A stretch of DNA of 64,000 nt, taken from contig NZ_JACHNB010000001.1 of the NCBI RefSeq assembly GCF_014205225.1, forward strand, positions 2,957,501 to 3,021,500, in the 5' to 3' direction. This document shows, piece after piece, positions 36,434-47,283 of the stretch. The DNA comes from Actinoplanes octamycinicus. GTDB taxonomy: Bacteria; Actinomycetota; Actinomycetes; Mycobacteriales; Micromonosporaceae. The notes beneath the pieces are model-generated. The model saw only the letters and a program-made list of their open reading frames with translations, did not search any database and was not told the DNA's origin. A program made the position numbers and the translations under genes. The stretch's first letter is position 1. Every line of letters starts with the position of its first letter.

Positions 36434-37015
36434 TCAGGCGGGGGCGACGATGGGGGAGCCGGTGGTCTGGACCGCGGCGGACTGGAACTGGGCCAGGGCG
36501 GCTTCGGTGGTGGCGTGGGCGACGCCGGCGGTGAGCTCCAGCAGGACCGTGGTGGAGAAGCCGGCGGCCGCGGCGTCCAGGGCGGTGGCGCGTACGCAAT
36601 GGTCGGTCGCGATGCCCACCACCTCGACGTCGGTGACCTCCCTGGCCCGCAGCCACCCGGCGAGATCCTCGCCGGCCTCGGTGTGACCCTCGAAGCCGGA
36701 GTAGGCCGCCTGGTGCGCCCCCTTGTGGAAGACCGCCTCGATCCGGTCGGTGACCAGCTCGGGGTGGAAGTCGGCGCCGGACGAGCCGACCACGCAGTGC
36801 GCCGGCCACGAGTCGACGAAGTCCGGGTGCGCGCTGAAGTGCGCGCCCGGGTCGATGTGGTAGTCCTTGGTGGCGACCACGTGGTCCCAGCGCTCGCCGG
36901 CCTTGTCGAGGACCAGCGAGATCCCCTTGGCGACCGCGGCGCCACCGGCGACCGGCAGCGAGCCGCCCTCGCAGAAATCGTTCTGCACGTCCACGATGAT
37001 CAGCGCGCGTGACAT
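36434..37015 (-). CDS. pncA: Nicotinamidase
   Basis: 193 residues of the isochorismatase-like hydrolase fold; deamidates nicotinamide to nicotinate in NAD salvage. The catalytic Asp is in IIVDVQNDF, metal-site residues in KDYHIDPGAHF, and the nucleophile Cys in GIATDHCVRATALDA. Its SD (GGAG) overlaps the pncB stop 9 bp upstream, so pncB and pncA form one unit. The pair carries out consecutive steps of the Preiss-Handler salvage route. The stop lies near the repeat field. Confidence 0.95.
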   Translation of the reverse strand: MSRALIIVDVQNDFCEGGSLPVAGGAAVAKGISLVLDKAGERWDHVVATKDYHIDPGAHFSAHPDFVDSWPAHCVVGSSGADFHPELVTDRIEAVFHKGAHQAAYSGFEGHTEAGEDLAGWLRAREVTDVEVVGIATDHCVRATALDAAAAGFSTTVLLELTAGVAHATTEAALAQFQSAAVQTTGSPIVAPA

Positions 37016-37024
37016 GGCGACTCC

Positions 37025-38311
37025 CTAGGCGGTGGGGATGATGACGACCGGGATGGCCGGGTCGCCCGCGGAGAGCTTGAGGCCCTCCCACGGGATGGAG
37101 ATGAGGCACTGGCGGAGGTGGTCCCGGGACTCCTGGAGGGTGGGCCGGGCCTGCGGCTCCCCGCCGGCGATGTAGGTGCGCTGCAGCAGCCGGTCGTTGG
37201 TCTGGTGGTCGGGCACCCCCTGGGAGACGATGATCTCCTCGGTGGCGGTGCCGGTGGGCTTGTGCCGGCGCACCGCGGTCTTCCGGCCGCCGACCGTCGC
37301 CTTGTTCTCCGAGCGCTTGACGACCGGGCGGCCGGCCACCTCGACCAGCTTGTAGACCAGGCCGGCGGTGGGCGCGCCGGAGCCGGTGACCACCGCGGTG
37401 CCGGCGCCGTACATGTCGACCGGCTCGGCGGCCAGGGTGGCGATCGAGTACTCGTCCATGTCGCCGGAGACAATGATCTTGGTCTCGGTGGCGCCGAGCG
37501 AGTCGAGCAGCTCCCGGGACTGCTGGGCGAGCACCGACAGGTCGCCGGAGTCGATCCGGACGGCGCGCAGGTCGGGGCCGGCCACCGCGATCGCGTTCCG
37601 GATGCCCTGGGTGATGTCGTAGGTGTCGACGAGCAGCGTGGTGTTCTTGCCGAGCGCCGCCACCTGGGAGCCGAACGCGGCCGGCTCGTCGTCGTGCAGC
37701 AGGGTGAACGCGTGCGCCGAGGTGCCGGTGGTCGGGATGCCGTAGGCGCGGCCGGCCGCCAGGTTGGACGTGGAGGCGAAACCGGCCAGGTAGGCGGCCC
37801 GGGCGGCGGCGACCGCTGCGTGCTCGTGGGTGCGCCGGGAGCCCATCTCGATGATCGGCCGGCCGCGGGCGGCGGTGACCATCCGGGCGGCGGCGGCCGC
37901 GATCGCGCAGTCGTGGTTGAGCACCGAGAGGATCAGCGTCTCCAGCACCACGCACTCGGCGAACTTGCCGGAGACGGTGAGGATCGGCGAGCCGGGGAAG
38001 AACAGCTCGCCCTCGGCGTACCCCTCGATCTCGCCGGTGAAGCGGTAGCCGGCCAGCCAGGTCGCGGTCGGCTCGTCGATCACGCCGGCCGACCGCAGGA
38101 AGTCGATCTCGGCGGGGTCGAAGCGGAAGCCGGCGATCAGGTCGATCAGCCGGTCGGTGCCGGCCACCACGCCGTAGCGCCGGCCGGTGGGCAGCCGGCG
38201 GGCGAAGACCTCGAAGACACACTGCCGATCCGCGGTGCCGTCCTTGAGCGCGGCACTGATCATGGTCAGCTCGTAGTGGTCGGTCAGCAGCGCCGACCCC
38301 GTCGTATTCAC
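37025..38311 (-). CDS. pncB: Nicotinate phosphoribosyltransferase
   Basis: 428 residues; converts nicotinate and PRPP to nicotinate mononucleotide. Family signatures: [71 protein letters not shown] and [16 protein letters not shown] lies 7 nt upstream of the GTG (an AGG is also present). It is divergent from clpS, an order conserved in actinobacteria. Confidence 0.95.
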   Translation of the reverse strand: MNTTGSALLTDHYELTMISAALKDGTADRQCVFEVFARRLPTGRRYGVVAGTDRLIDLIAGFRFDPAEIDFLRSAGVIDEPTATWLAGYRFTGEIEGYAEGELFFPGSPILTVSGKFAECVVLETLILSVLNHDCAIAAAAARMVTAARGRPIIEMGSRRTHEHAAVAAARAAYLAGFASTSNLAAGRAYGIPTTGTSAHAFTLLHDDEPAAFGSQVAALGKNTTLLVDTYDITQGIRNAIAVAGPDLRAVRIDSGDLSVLAQQSRELLDSLGATETKIIVSGDMDEYSIATLAAEPVDMYGAGTAVVTGSGAPTAGLVYKLVEVAGRPVVKRSENKATVGGRKTAVRRHKPTGTATEEIIVSQGVPDHQTNDRLLQRTYIAGGEPQARPTLQESRDHLRQCLISIPWEGLKLSAGDPAIPVVIIPTA

Positions 38312-38408
38312 GGGACCTACCCTAATGCGTGCTCCGGGGATGCGCCGCGACCTGCCGTTCGGTGCTCCGGTTCACAGGTACGGCCGAACCGGTGGCACCA
38401 TGGGGGGC

Positions 38409-38699
38409 ATGGCGTTGCCTCAGGTTGCTCCCGTCGAGACGCCGGAGATCGAGGAAGTACCGGCCGAGGACCGGCCTTGGGTGACCATCGTCTGGGACGA
38501 TCCGGTCAACCTGATGTCGTACGTGACCTGGGTCTTCCAGAAGCTCTTCGGGTTCAGCAAGGAAAAGGCCGAAAGGCTGATGATGGACGTGCACACCAAG
38601 GGCAAGGCGGTGGTCTCCACCGGTGCCCGGGAGCGCATGGAGATGGACGCCAACCAACTGCACGGATACGGTCTCTGGGCAACTGTGGACCGAGCCTGA
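38409..38699 (+). CDS. clpS: ATP-dependent Clp protease adaptor ClpS
   Basis: 96 residues from ATG 38409 (GGGGGGC just upstream). [20 protein letters not shown] and [18 protein letters not shown] are the N-degron pocket and ClpC/ClpA-binding elements. It delivers N-end-rule substrates to ClpCP. It heads a plus-strand series with DUF2017 and mec. Confidence 0.95.
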   Translation: MALPQVAPVETPEIEEVPAEDRPWVTIVWDDPVNLMSYVTWVFQKLFGFSKEKAERLMMDVHTKGKAVVSTGARERMEMDANQLHGYGLWATVDRA

Positions 38700-38719
38700 C
38701 AAAGCGGGTGGGGAAGAGC

Positions 38720-39220
38720 ATGTTCCGACGCAGCGGCGGTCAGTGTGTGGCCACGTTCGCCCATGACGAGGTGCGTGTCCTGCGGAAGGTGGCCGCCGAG
38801 GTGGTGGGCCTGCTGACCGACGGGATGGATCACACCGACCCGGTGGTCGGCCGACTCTTTCCGGACATCTATCCGGACCGGCCGGACGACTCGAGCGAGT
38901 TCCGGCTCTACACCGAGGGCGACCTGAAGACCGCCAAGATCGACCAGGCCGGGGCGATCCTGGCCGCGCTCCCGGACGAGGGGGAGGGCGAGGTTCGCCT
39001 GGACGGCGAGGCGGCCGAGGCCTGGCTGCGGGCGATCAACGACGCCCGGCTGGCGATGGGCACCCGCCTGGACATCCAGGCGGACACCGATCTGGCCGAG
39101 GAGCTGGACGAGGCGGTGCTGGCCGATCCCGGGTCCAGCCGGGTGTTCCAGCTCTCCGTCTACGCCTATCTGGGATACCTCCAGGAGTCGCTGCTCAACG
39201 CGCTGCCGGAGATCAAGTAG
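38720..39220 (+). CDS. DUF2017 domain-containing protein
   Basis: 166 residues from ATG 38720 (GGGGAAGAG upstream). FRRSGGQCVATFAHDEVRVL, a helical acidic body (EFRLYTEGDLKTAKIDQA) and VYAYLGYLQESLLNAL at the end match DUF2017. It always follows clpS in actinobacteria in my recollection; function unknown, possibly linked to Clp proteolysis. Confidence 0.88.
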   Translation: MFRRSGGQCVATFAHDEVRVLRKVAAEVVGLLTDGMDHTDPVVGRLFPDIYPDRPDDSSEFRLYTEGDLKTAKIDQAGAILAALPDEGEGEVRLDGEAAEAWLRAINDARLAMGTRLDIQADTDLAEELDEAVLADPGSSRVFQLSVYAYLGYLQESLLNALPEIK

Positions 39221-39282
39221 CGACCGGGAGTGTGTGCCTCGCCACGCGCGGAGCGGCGAAATACTTCGGTAATGTGAACGCC

Positions 39283-39705
39283 GTGCTGACCATCGACAGT
39301 TCGATCGTGCGTGCGATCGTCGCCCACGCCCGCCGGGACCACCCGGACGAGGCGTGCGGTGTGGTTGCCGGCCCGATCGGCAGCGACGTGCCGACCCGGC
39401 ACATCCCGATGGACAACGCCGCGCGGTCGATGACGTTCTACGAGTTCGACTCGATGGAGCACCTGCGGGTGTGGCGCGAGATGGACGACAACGACGAGGA
39501 GCCGGTGGTCATCTACCACTCGCACACCGCGACCGAGGCGTACCCGTCCCGGACGGACATCTCCTTCGCCGGTGAGCCGGGCGCGCACTACCTGCTCGTC
39601 TCGACCCGTGAGCCCGATTCCGAGGAGATCCGCTCGTTCCGTATCGTGGACGGTGTGGTGACCGAGGAAGAGGTCAACATCGTGGATGCGACGGTGAAGT
39701 CGTGA
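39283..39705 (+). CDS. mec: JAMM/MPN+ metallopeptidase, CysO-cysteine hydrolase
   Basis: 140 residues. The JAMM site is complete: Glu in DEACGVVAG, then YHSHTATEAYPSRTD (H-x-H-x10-D). GTG 39283 is preferred, with TAATGT 7 nt upstream. In M. tuberculosis Mec releases cysteine from the CysO-cysteine adduct made by CysM. Here the cysO product has residues beyond its Gly-Gly, so this protease may also trim that tail. The stop overlaps the start of a small ORF as GTGA. Confidence 0.93.
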   Translation: MLTIDSSIVRAIVAHARRDHPDEACGVVAGPIGSDVPTRHIPMDNAARSMTFYEFDSMEHLRVWREMDDNDEEPVVIYHSHTATEAYPSRTDISFAGEPGAHYLLVSTREPDSEEIRSFRIVDGVVTEEEVNIVDATVKS

Positions 39706-39779
39706 AGGTGAGTGCCGTGCAGTCGTACATGTTCGGGCAGAGCCCGGTGTCGGTCGTCTACGAGTGTCGCTGTCGCTAG
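39702..39779 (+). CDS. Candidate cysteine-responsive leader peptide
   Basis: A 25-codon ORF starting at GTG 39702, overlapping the mec stop (GTGA), and ending YECRCR before TAG. The last six codons hold two UGC/UGU Cys codons, placing ribosome stalling near the stop, 55 nt before cysO. Cys-rich leader peptides that sense charged tRNA-Cys are documented in mycobacteria upstream of sulfur genes. An obvious terminator or anti-terminator fold is not seen, so the mechanism is uncertain. Confidence 0.45.
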   Translation: MKVSAVQSYMFGQSPVSVVYECRCR

Positions 39780-39834
39780 TTCCCGCGACCCGACGACCAA
39801 CCCTGCCCGCACATTCCTGAGGAGCATGACAATC

Positions 39835-41120
<1,286 letters not shown>

Positions 41121-41170
41121 CGGGGCGCGCGCCGCGGGGCGCGCGCTTCCGGCGTACCGGAAAAGGGATC

Positions 41171-41557
41171 CTAAAAGGCCACCGCGAGCAGCAGCGCTCC
41201 CAGCATCGGGGGCGCGGCTGCCAGCAGCAGGATCCACGGCAGCGTGCGCTGGTGGACGGAGAGGAACGCGCCGACCGCCAGCCCCACACTGAACATGGTC
41301 AGCATCGCCAGTGCCGGCAGGTACCAGCCGGGCGCCCCGCGCAGGACGGCCAGCAGCGCGTAGAGGCCGACCCCGACCCCGGTCAGGCCGAGCATCGCGG
41401 AATACCCCGCCATCGCCAGCACCCGCGTCGACGCGGGCGCTTCGTCGTCCTCGGCGGGGAATCGGAAAATCGGCGGTTCCGGATCCCAGGACGGTTCGAA
41501 CGGCACGATTTCGGGTAACGCGGTGCGGGAGATGCGGGCCGGCTCGACCGCGGTCAC
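41171..41557 (-). CDS. Small membrane protein of unknown function
   Basis: 128 residues: an acidic, Pro-rich N-terminus and three hydrophobic helices (about 48-70, 76-98 and 105-127). No family recognised. It sits on the minus strand between cysM and the MBL gene, the place where I recall a rhomboid-like gene and murI in mycobacteria. Confidence 0.7.
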   Translation of the reverse strand: MTAVEPARISRTALPEIVPFEPSWDPEPPIFRFPAEDDEAPASTRVLAMAGYSAMLGLTGVGVGLYALLAVLRGAPGWYLPALAMLTMFSVGLAVGAFLSVHQRTLPWILLLAAAPPMLGALLLAVAF

Positions 41558-41667
41558 GTCGCCTCCATCAGATCGTTTTCACGTGCTCACTGAGAGCAAC
41601 GCAAAGGGCTTACCGGACGTGACGGTGGAAATGGTGACGACCGAGGTCACAGGGGCTGTGATGTGCG

Positions 41668-41685
41668 TTGTCGATTTAGCGACAA
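41668..41685. promoter_or_regulatory. Dyad TTGTCG-N6-CGACAA upstream of the MBL-GT4-rph-rdgB genes
   Basis: TTGTCG (41668-41673) and CGACAA (41680-41685) flank ATTTAG in the 288-bp gap before the phosphodiesterase gene. The local sequence is AT-rich. Likely regulatory; the regulator is unknown. Confidence 0.35.
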
Positions 41686-41845
41686 ATCGATCAGTTGTTT
41701 ACGTCAGGCAGTGGTCACGGCGTACGCTTCGCTCCGTGATTGACTGGTCTGACAAGTCCAGCGCGGACCGGTCGGGCGGGGCGTGGACGACCCAGATGTG
41801 GTCGACTCGGAAGTGGCCGACCCAGTGTGAGTCAGAGGGACCCGC

Positions 41846-42592
41846 ATGCGACTAACCGTTCTCGGTTGTGCCGGCAGTTTCCCCGGCCCCGAGTCGGCTT
41901 GTTCGGCCTATCTCGTGGAAGCCGAGGGATTCCGGCTGCTGATCGACTTCGGGTCGGGAGCGCTCTCCGCGCTGCAGCGCTACTCGGACATGCGGGCGGT
42001 CGACGCCATGCTGCTCACCCACCTGCACTGCGACCACATGCTGGACGCGTGCACCTACGTCGTGGTCCGGCGCTACGACCCGGCCGGCCCGCTGCCGCCG
42101 CTGCCGGTCTACGCGCCGCTGGGCGCCGCCGAGCGGATCGCCGCGGCCTACAGCGCCGAGGGCGAGCCGGTCGACGACGTGTACACGTTCTACGGTCTGC
42201 AGCCGGGCACCTTCCCGATCGGCCCGTTCACGGTCACCGTCGACCGGGTCAACCACCCGGTGGAGACCTACGGCGTGCGGATCGAGCACAACGGCAAGGC
42301 GATCGCCTACTCCTCGGACACCGCGCCCTGCGAGGCGCTGCTGCGGCTGGCCGCCGGCGCCGACCTGTTCCTCTGCGAGGCGAGTTACATGGACGGCGTG
42401 CCGAACCCGCCTGACCTGCACCTGACCGGCGGCGAGGCGGGCGAGGCGGCCACCAAGGCGGACGTGGCGAAGCTGCTGCTGACCCATCTCGTCCCGGCGT
42501 GGGCGAGCGAGGCCTCTATCGTGGAGGCGGCCGGCGCCGCGTACGCGGGACCGGTCGAAGTGGTCCGCCCAGGGGCCAGATACGATCTCTGA
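41846..42592 (+). CDS. MBL-fold phosphodiesterase (Rv1339-like)
   Basis: 248 residues with LTHLHCDHMLDA (HxHxDH), VNHPVETYGVRIEHNGKAI and SSDTAPCEALLRLA supplying the dinuclear metal site, and LLLTHLVPAW. It belongs to the RNase Z-like group; the mycobacterial neighbour at this locus, Rv1339, is described as an atypical cyclic-nucleotide phosphodiesterase. GAGGGA lies upstream of ATG. cAMP hydrolysis is the best guess. Confidence 0.85.
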   Translation: MRLTVLGCAGSFPGPESACSAYLVEAEGFRLLIDFGSGALSALQRYSDMRAVDAMLLTHLHCDHMLDACTYVVVRRYDPAGPLPPLPVYAPLGAAERIAAAYSAEGEPVDDVYTFYGLQPGTFPIGPFTVTVDRVNHPVETYGVRIEHNGKAIAYSSDTAPCEALLRLAAGADLFLCEASYMDGVPNPPDLHLTGGEAGEAATKADVAKLLLTHLVPAWASEASIVEAAGAAYAGPVEVVRPGARYDL

Positions 42593-42655
42593 GCCGGTAC
42601 GGGGTGGGATCGGCTTACACCGGTGCGCCACGTGTCGTGATCTTGGAGTTGTTGC

Positions 42656-43864
42656 ATGCGCATAGTCCGCCTGGCCAACTTCGTCACGGTTCACACCGGG
42701 GGCCTGCGGACCACCCTGCGTGAGCTCGGCAAGGGTTACCAGCGGGCCGGTCACGAGGCCGTGCTGATCGTCCCCGGCCGGCAGTTCAAGGACCGGCAGC
42801 TGCGCCAGGGCCGGGTGATCACCCTGCCCAGCGCGCCCATCCCGCGGACCGGCGGGCACCGCGTGCTGGCCGGCCGGCGTGAGCTGACCAAGCTGCTGGA
42901 CAGCCTGAAGCCGGACCGGATCGAGGTCTCCGACCGCACCACGCTGCGCTGGACCGGCACCTGGGCCCGGCAGCGCGGGGTCCGGTCGATGATGGTCTCC
43001 CACGAGAGCCTGGCCGGCCTGCTCGGCGTCTGGGGCATGCCGAAACGGGACGCCCTCGCCGACCGGCTGAACCGGCGTACCGCCGAGGCCTTCGACACGA
43101 TCGTCTGCACCACCGCGTTCGCCGCCGCCGAGTTCCGCCGGCTGGGCGTGCCGAACCTGGTCGAGGTGCCGCTCGGCGTCGACCTGGACATGTTCCACCC
43201 GAGCCGGCTCGACATCGCGGTCCGCTCCCGCTACGCCCGGCCGGAGGAACTGCTGATCGTCTACGCTAGCCGGCTCTCCGCGGCGAAACGGCCGGAGCTG
43301 GCCGTGGACACGGTGGCCGCGCTGCGCAACGGCAAGGTGCCGGCCGTGCTGGTGGTGGCCGGCGACGGCACCCGGCGGGCCGCGCTGGCGTACCGGGCCG
43401 CCCGGCTGCCGGTCCGGTTCGCCGGGCACATCGCCGACCGCAAGGCGGTCGCCGCGCTGCTCGCCTCGGCCGACGTGGTGGTCGCGCCCGGCCCGGTGGA
43501 GACCTTCGGGCTCTCCGCGCTGGAGGCGCTGGCCTGCGGCACCCCGGTGGTGGTCGACGAGCAGAGCGCGCTGCCCGAGGTGATCGGCGAGGCCGGGGTC
43601 GCGGTGGCCGGCACCGCGGACGCGTTCGCCGACGGCGTCTCTCAGCTGATGGCCCGGCCCCGCGACGAGCGCCGGGCCACCGCCCGCGCCCGCGCCGAGC
43701 AGTTCGGCTGGTCCCGGTCGGTGGCCGGGTTCCTGCAGGCGCACGACGTGGAGCCGGCCGAGGAGCCGGTGGCCGCGCCCACGCTGATCCGGCCGGCGGT
43801 CCCGCGGCCCCGCCTGGTGCGCGAGCCCGGGGCGGACGAAGCCGGCGCACCCCGCTACGCATAG
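42656..43864 (+). CDS. GT4-family glycosyltransferase
   Basis: 402 residues, GT-B fold. N-terminal Rossmann part [19 protein letters not shown]; the C-terminal donor site has [17 protein letters not shown] and [19 protein letters not shown] (the EX7E motif). It retains the sugar at the anomeric carbon by family rule. It resembles phosphatidylinositol mannosyl- or mannosyltransferase-like enzymes, but donor and acceptor are not certain. The last 45 residues are Pro/Ala-rich. It lies between the MBL gene and rph, an insertion relative to mycobacterial order. Confidence 0.88.
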   Translation: MRIVRLANFVTVHTGGLRTTLRELGKGYQRAGHEAVLIVPGRQFKDRQLRQGRVITLPSAPIPRTGGHRVLAGRRELTKLLDSLKPDRIEVSDRTTLRWTGTWARQRGVRSMMVSHESLAGLLGVWGMPKRDALADRLNRRTAEAFDTIVCTTAFAAAEFRRLGVPNLVEVPLGVDLDMFHPSRLDIAVRSRYARPEELLIVYASRLSAAKRPELAVDTVAALRNGKVPAVLVVAGDGTRRAALAYRAARLPVRFAGHIADRKAVAALLASADVVVAPGPVETFGLSALEALACGTPVVVDEQSALPEVIGEAGVAVAGTADAFADGVSQLMARPRDERRATARARAEQFGWSRSVAGFLQAHDVEPAEEPVAAPTLIRPAVPRPRLVREPGADEAGAPRYA

Positions 43865-43874
43865 GGTTGTGGTC

Positions 43875-44603
43875 ATGGCGCGTCCCGACGGCCGTTCGGC
43901 CGACCAGTTGCGACCGGTGACCCTGACCCGGCGTTGGAGCATCCATCCCGAAGGTTCGGTGCTGGTGGAGTTCGGCAACACCCGAGTGCTCTGCACCGCC
44001 AGTGTCACCGAGGGGGTGCCCCGCTGGCGCAAGGGCTCCGGCCTGGGCTGGCTCACCGCGGAGTACGCGATGCTGCCCCGCGCCACCAACACCCGCGGTG
44101 ACCGGGAGAGCGTGAAGGGCAAGGTCGGCGGGCGGACCCAGGAGATCTCCCGGCTGATCGGCCGCAGCCTGCGCGCCTGCATCGACCTCAAGGCGCTCGG
44201 GGAGAACTCGATCGTCCTCGACTGCGACGTGCTGCAGGCCGACGGCGGCACCCGGACCGCCGCGATCACCGGCGCCTACGTCGCGCTGCACGACGCGGTC
44301 AGCTGGCTGGCCGGCCGCAAGGCGCTGGCCGGCAAGATCGACAAGGTGCTGCACACCTCGATCCAGGCGGTCAGCGTCGGGATCATCGACGGCGAGGCAC
44401 GGCTCGACCTGCCGTACGAGGAGGATGTCGCCGCCGAAGTCGACATGAACGTGGTGTGCACCGGCGCCGGCGACTTCGTCGAGGTGCAGGGCACCGGGGA
44501 GAACGGCGTGTTCAAGCGCGCCCAGCTGGACGCCATGCTCGACCTGGGCCTGCGCGGGTGCGCCGAGCTGGCGGTCGCGCAGCAGAAGGCGCTGGCCCAG
44601 TGA
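43875..44603 (+). CDS. rph: RNase PH
   Basis: 242 residues; a phosphorolytic 3'-exoribonuclease that trims tRNA 3' ends. [40 protein letters not shown] (phosphate site), [13 protein letters not shown] and [15 protein letters not shown] are typical. ATG 43875 has TAGGGT 7 nt upstream and no SD, suggesting an internal leaderless promoter. rdgB overlaps its stop. Confidence 0.95.
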   Translation: MARPDGRSADQLRPVTLTRRWSIHPEGSVLVEFGNTRVLCTASVTEGVPRWRKGSGLGWLTAEYAMLPRATNTRGDRESVKGKVGGRTQEISRLIGRSLRACIDLKALGENSIVLDCDVLQADGGTRTAAITGAYVALHDAVSWLAGRKALAGKIDKVLHTSIQAVSVGIIDGEARLDLPYEEDVAAEVDMNVVCTGAGDFVEVQGTGENGVFKRAQLDAMLDLGLRGCAELAVAQQKALAQ

Positions 44604-45214
44604 GCGCCCGCCTGCTGCTCGCCACGGCGAACCAGAAGAAGCTCGTCGAGCTGCAGCGCATCCTGGACGCCGCGCTCGGCATGCACCAGATCGAGCTGGC
44701 CGGCCTGGGCGACTTCCCGGGCTACCCGGACGTCCCGGAGACCGGTCTCACCTTCGGGGAGAACGCGCTGATCAAGGCCCGGGAGGGCGCCAAGCGCACC
44801 GGCCTGCCGACCGTCGCCGACGACTCCGGGCTGGCGGTCACCGCGCTCAACGGCATGCCCGGCGTGTTCAGCGCCCGCTGGTCCGGCGCGCACGGCGACG
44901 ACGCGGCCAACCTGGACCTGGTGCTGGCCCAGATCGGCGACGTCGGCGACGAGCACCGCGGCGCCGCGTTCGTCTGCGCCGCCGCCCTGGTCCTGCCGAA
45001 CGGGCGGGAGCACCTGGTCGAGGGCCGCCAGACCGGCCGGCTGCTGCGCGCCCGGCGCGGCGACGGCGGCTTCGGCTACGACCCGATCTTCGTCGGCGAC
45101 GGCCAGGACCGCACCAACGCCGAGCTGAGCCCGGCCGAGAAGGACGCGATCAGCCACCGCGGCAAGGCGTTCCGCGAGCTGGCCAAGGTGATCGCCAAGG
45201 AGTTGCCCCGCTGA
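44600..45214 (+). CDS. rdgB: RdgB/HAM1 non-canonical purine NTP pyrophosphatase
   Basis: 204 residues from GTG 44600, overlapping the rph stop (GTGA). The N-terminus [18 protein letters not shown] is the family signature (T-x-N-x-x-K), with [26 protein letters not shown] and [10 protein letters not shown] following. It hydrolyses ITP, dITP and XTP to keep them out of nucleic acids. The rph-rdgB pair is conserved widely. Confidence 0.95.
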   Translation: MSARLLLATANQKKLVELQRILDAALGMHQIELAGLGDFPGYPDVPETGLTFGENALIKAREGAKRTGLPTVADDSGLAVTALNGMPGVFSARWSGAHGDDAANLDLVLAQIGDVGDEHRGAAFVCAAALVLPNGREHLVEGRQTGRLLRARRGDGGFGYDPIFVGDGQDRTNAELSPAEKDAISHRGKAFRELAKVIAKELPR

Positions 45215-45264
45215 GGCGGGCGCTGACCGACCTGCGGCCGCTGGCCGTCCCGGCCTATCGCCGG

Positions 45265-46449
45265 ATGTGGGCCGCCTCGCTGGTGGCCGCGGTCGGCGGC
45301 TCGTTCAGCGTGGTCGCGGTCCCGGTGCAGCTCTACGCGAGCACTGGGTCCTCGGCCGCGGTCGGCGCGGCCGCCGTGGTGTCGTTCGTGGCCCTGGCCG
45401 GCTCGGCGCTGGCCGCCGGGGCGCTGGCCGACTCCCGGGACCGCCGCCGGGTGCTGCTGGCCGCCCAGTCCGGGCTGGCCGTGGTCTACCTGGCGCTGTG
45501 GGCGCAGGCCGCCCTCGGGGACGCTCCGCTGGGGCTGCTTCTGCTGCTGGTGGCCGGGCAGGGGCTGAGCCTCGGGGCGATCGGCGCCACCTCCGGCGCG
45601 GTCCTGCCCCGGCTGGTCCCGGAGCATTTGTTGGCCGCCGCAAACAGCCTGAACTCGCTGGTCCGCTACACCGGCTCGATCCTCGGTCCGGCCCTGGCCG
45701 GTCTGCTGATCTCGGTGGCCGGGCTGCCGACGCTCTATCTCTGCGACGCGCTGGCCTTGCTGGTCGTGCTGCGCGCCGTGCACCGCCTGCCGGCCCTCCC
45801 GCCCACCGGGGCCCCGCCGGCCGGCTCGATCGGCCGGCAGCTGGTCGCCGGCTTCCGCTACCTAACCGGTAGCCGGATGCTGGTCGCGGTGCTCGGCGTC
45901 GACCTGGCCGCGATGGTCTTCGGGATGCCGTCGGCGCTCTACCCGGAGTTGGCCGCGCGGGTGTTCGGCGAGTCGTCGGTGGGTCTGCTCTACGCCGCCT
46001 ACCCGGCCGGCGTGATCCTGGCCGGTCTCGGCTCCGGCCTGTTCACCCGGGCCCGTCGGCACGGCCTGATGATGGCCGGCGCCGCCCTCGCCTGGGGCGC
46101 CACCGTGGTGCTGTTCAGCCTCACCATCCGACTGTGGGCGGCGCTGCCGGTGCTGGCCCTCGGCGGCGCGGTCAACTTCGTGCTGAGCACCTTCCGCAAT
46201 GCCGTCTCGCAGGCGCACACCGACGACGCGATGCGCGGCCGGATCCAGGGTGCCCTCACCGTCGTGCTGTTCGGCGGCCCGCAACTGGCGAACCTGCTGC
46301 ACGGCTCGATCGGCGCGCTGGCCGGCCCGCGCCTGACGATCGGCGCCGGTGGCCTGCTCACCGTCGTGACTGTCGTGGTGATCCTCCGGACTGCGCCGGA
46401 GCTGCGCCGCTACCGGGTGGCGTCAGGCCACGAACAGCCCGCGCCGTGA
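45265..46449 (+). CDS. MFS transporter (EntS-like MFS_3 group)
   Basis: At least 394 residues, with 10-12 hydrophobic segments, ADSRDRRRVLLAAQ between helices 2 and 3 and NSLNSLVRYTGSILGPALAG. ATG 45265 starts right at helix 1. The frame is open upstream and encodes LTDLRPLAVPAYRR, a family-typical cytosolic N-terminus, from a CTG at 45211 that overlaps the rdgB stop as CTGA. That CTG may be the true start. The 3' end overlaps the convergent rpiR-type gene by 27 bp. Confidence 0.88.
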   Translation: MWAASLVAAVGGSFSVVAVPVQLYASTGSSAAVGAAAVVSFVALAGSALAAGALADSRDRRRVLLAAQSGLAVVYLALWAQAALGDAPLGLLLLLVAGQGLSLGAIGATSGAVLPRLVPEHLLAAANSLNSLVRYTGSILGPALAGLLISVAGLPTLYLCDALALLVVLRAVHRLPALPPTGAPPAGSIGRQLVAGFRYLTGSRMLVAVLGVDLAAMVFGMPSALYPELAARVFGESSVGLLYAAYPAGVILAGLGSGLFTRARRHGLMMAGAALAWGATVVLFSLTIRLWAALPVLALGGAVNFVLSTFRNAVSQAHTDDAMRGRIQGALTVVLFGGPQLANLLHGSIGALAGPRLTIGAGGLLTVVTVVVILRTAPELRRYRVASGHEQPAP

Positions 46450-47250
46450 GGCCGCTGCCTCGAACTCCTCCAGCCGCCGGTGCACCGGCTCCGGTGCGGT
46501 GTCGCACATCGCCTCGAGCAGCACCATGGCCATCGCCATCGGGCCGGTGTGCAGGTCGAAGACCAGGTGGGTGCCGACCGCCGCGGGCAGCACCACCTCG
46601 GCCAGCTCGGTGATCGGGCTGACCGCCGAGTCGGTGATCGCCACCACCGCGAACCCGGCCGCCCGCGCCTCCCGGATCGCCGCGACCGCTTCCCGTGGGT
46701 AGCGCGGCAGCACCATCGCCAGCAGCGCCGTGGCTCCGGCCGCGCGTGCCTGGTCCAGCCGGTCCAGCAGGCCGGTCCCACCGCAGTCGAGCACCCGCAC
46801 GTCCGGGAAGACCTTCGCCGCGAAGTACCCGAAATACCCGGCGAGCGGCCCGGCCGCGCGCAGACCGAGGACCGGTAACGGGCGGCTGCCGGCCAGGATC
46901 GCCGCCGCTTTCCGTACGTCCTCCAGCCGCCCCAGATCGTCCGCCACCCGCCGCAGATGGTCCGCCTCGGCGAGCACCGCGCGCTGCATCCCGTTCCGCC
47001 CGGCCGGCTCGCTCGGCGCCCCGGACGTGACCGCCCGCAGCTCCCGCCGCAACGCCGGATAGCCCCGGTAGCCCAGCGCCATCGCGAACCGGGTCACCGA
47101 CGGCTGGCTCACCCCGGCCAGCCCGGCCACCTCGGCCGCCGACAGGTACGCCGCCTTGCCGGAGTGCTCCACCAGAATCTGCGCGATCCGCCGCTGTGTC
47201 GGCGTCAGGCGCGCCCCCTGAAACAGGTCGAGCACCCGCTCCCCAGTCAC
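46423..47250 (-). CDS. MurR/RpiR family transcriptional regulator
   Basis: 275 residues. The N-terminal helix-turn-helix (LTPTQRRIAQILVEHSG, AAEVAGLAGVSQPSVTRFAM) is followed by a SIS sugar-phosphate-binding domain (VLGLRAAGPLAGYFGYFAA, VVAITDSAVSPI). It likely senses a phosphosugar. TACGCT lies 6 nt before the GTG start (leaderless). No sugar-use genes are adjacent, so the target is unknown. Confidence 0.9.
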   Translation of the reverse strand: MTGERVLDLFQGARLTPTQRRIAQILVEHSGKAAYLSAAEVAGLAGVSQPSVTRFAMALGYRGYPALRRELRAVTSGAPSEPAGRNGMQRAVLAEADHLRRVADDLGRLEDVRKAAAILAGSRPLPVLGLRAAGPLAGYFGYFAAKVFPDVRVLDCGGTGLLDRLDQARAAGATALLAMVLPRYPREAVAAIREARAAGFAVVAITDSAVSPITELAEVVLPAAVGTHLVFDLHTGPMAMAMVLLEAMCDTAPEPVHRRLEEFEAAASRRGLFVA

Positions 47251-47283
47251 CGGCTCAGCGTATGCATGGCGAATTTCACACCG

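Noticed and set aside
35188..36945. 585-codon minus-strand frame through the 171-bp repeats
   Set aside because: It is open only because the repeat length is a multiple of 3; it lacks a start and overlaps pncA out of frame.
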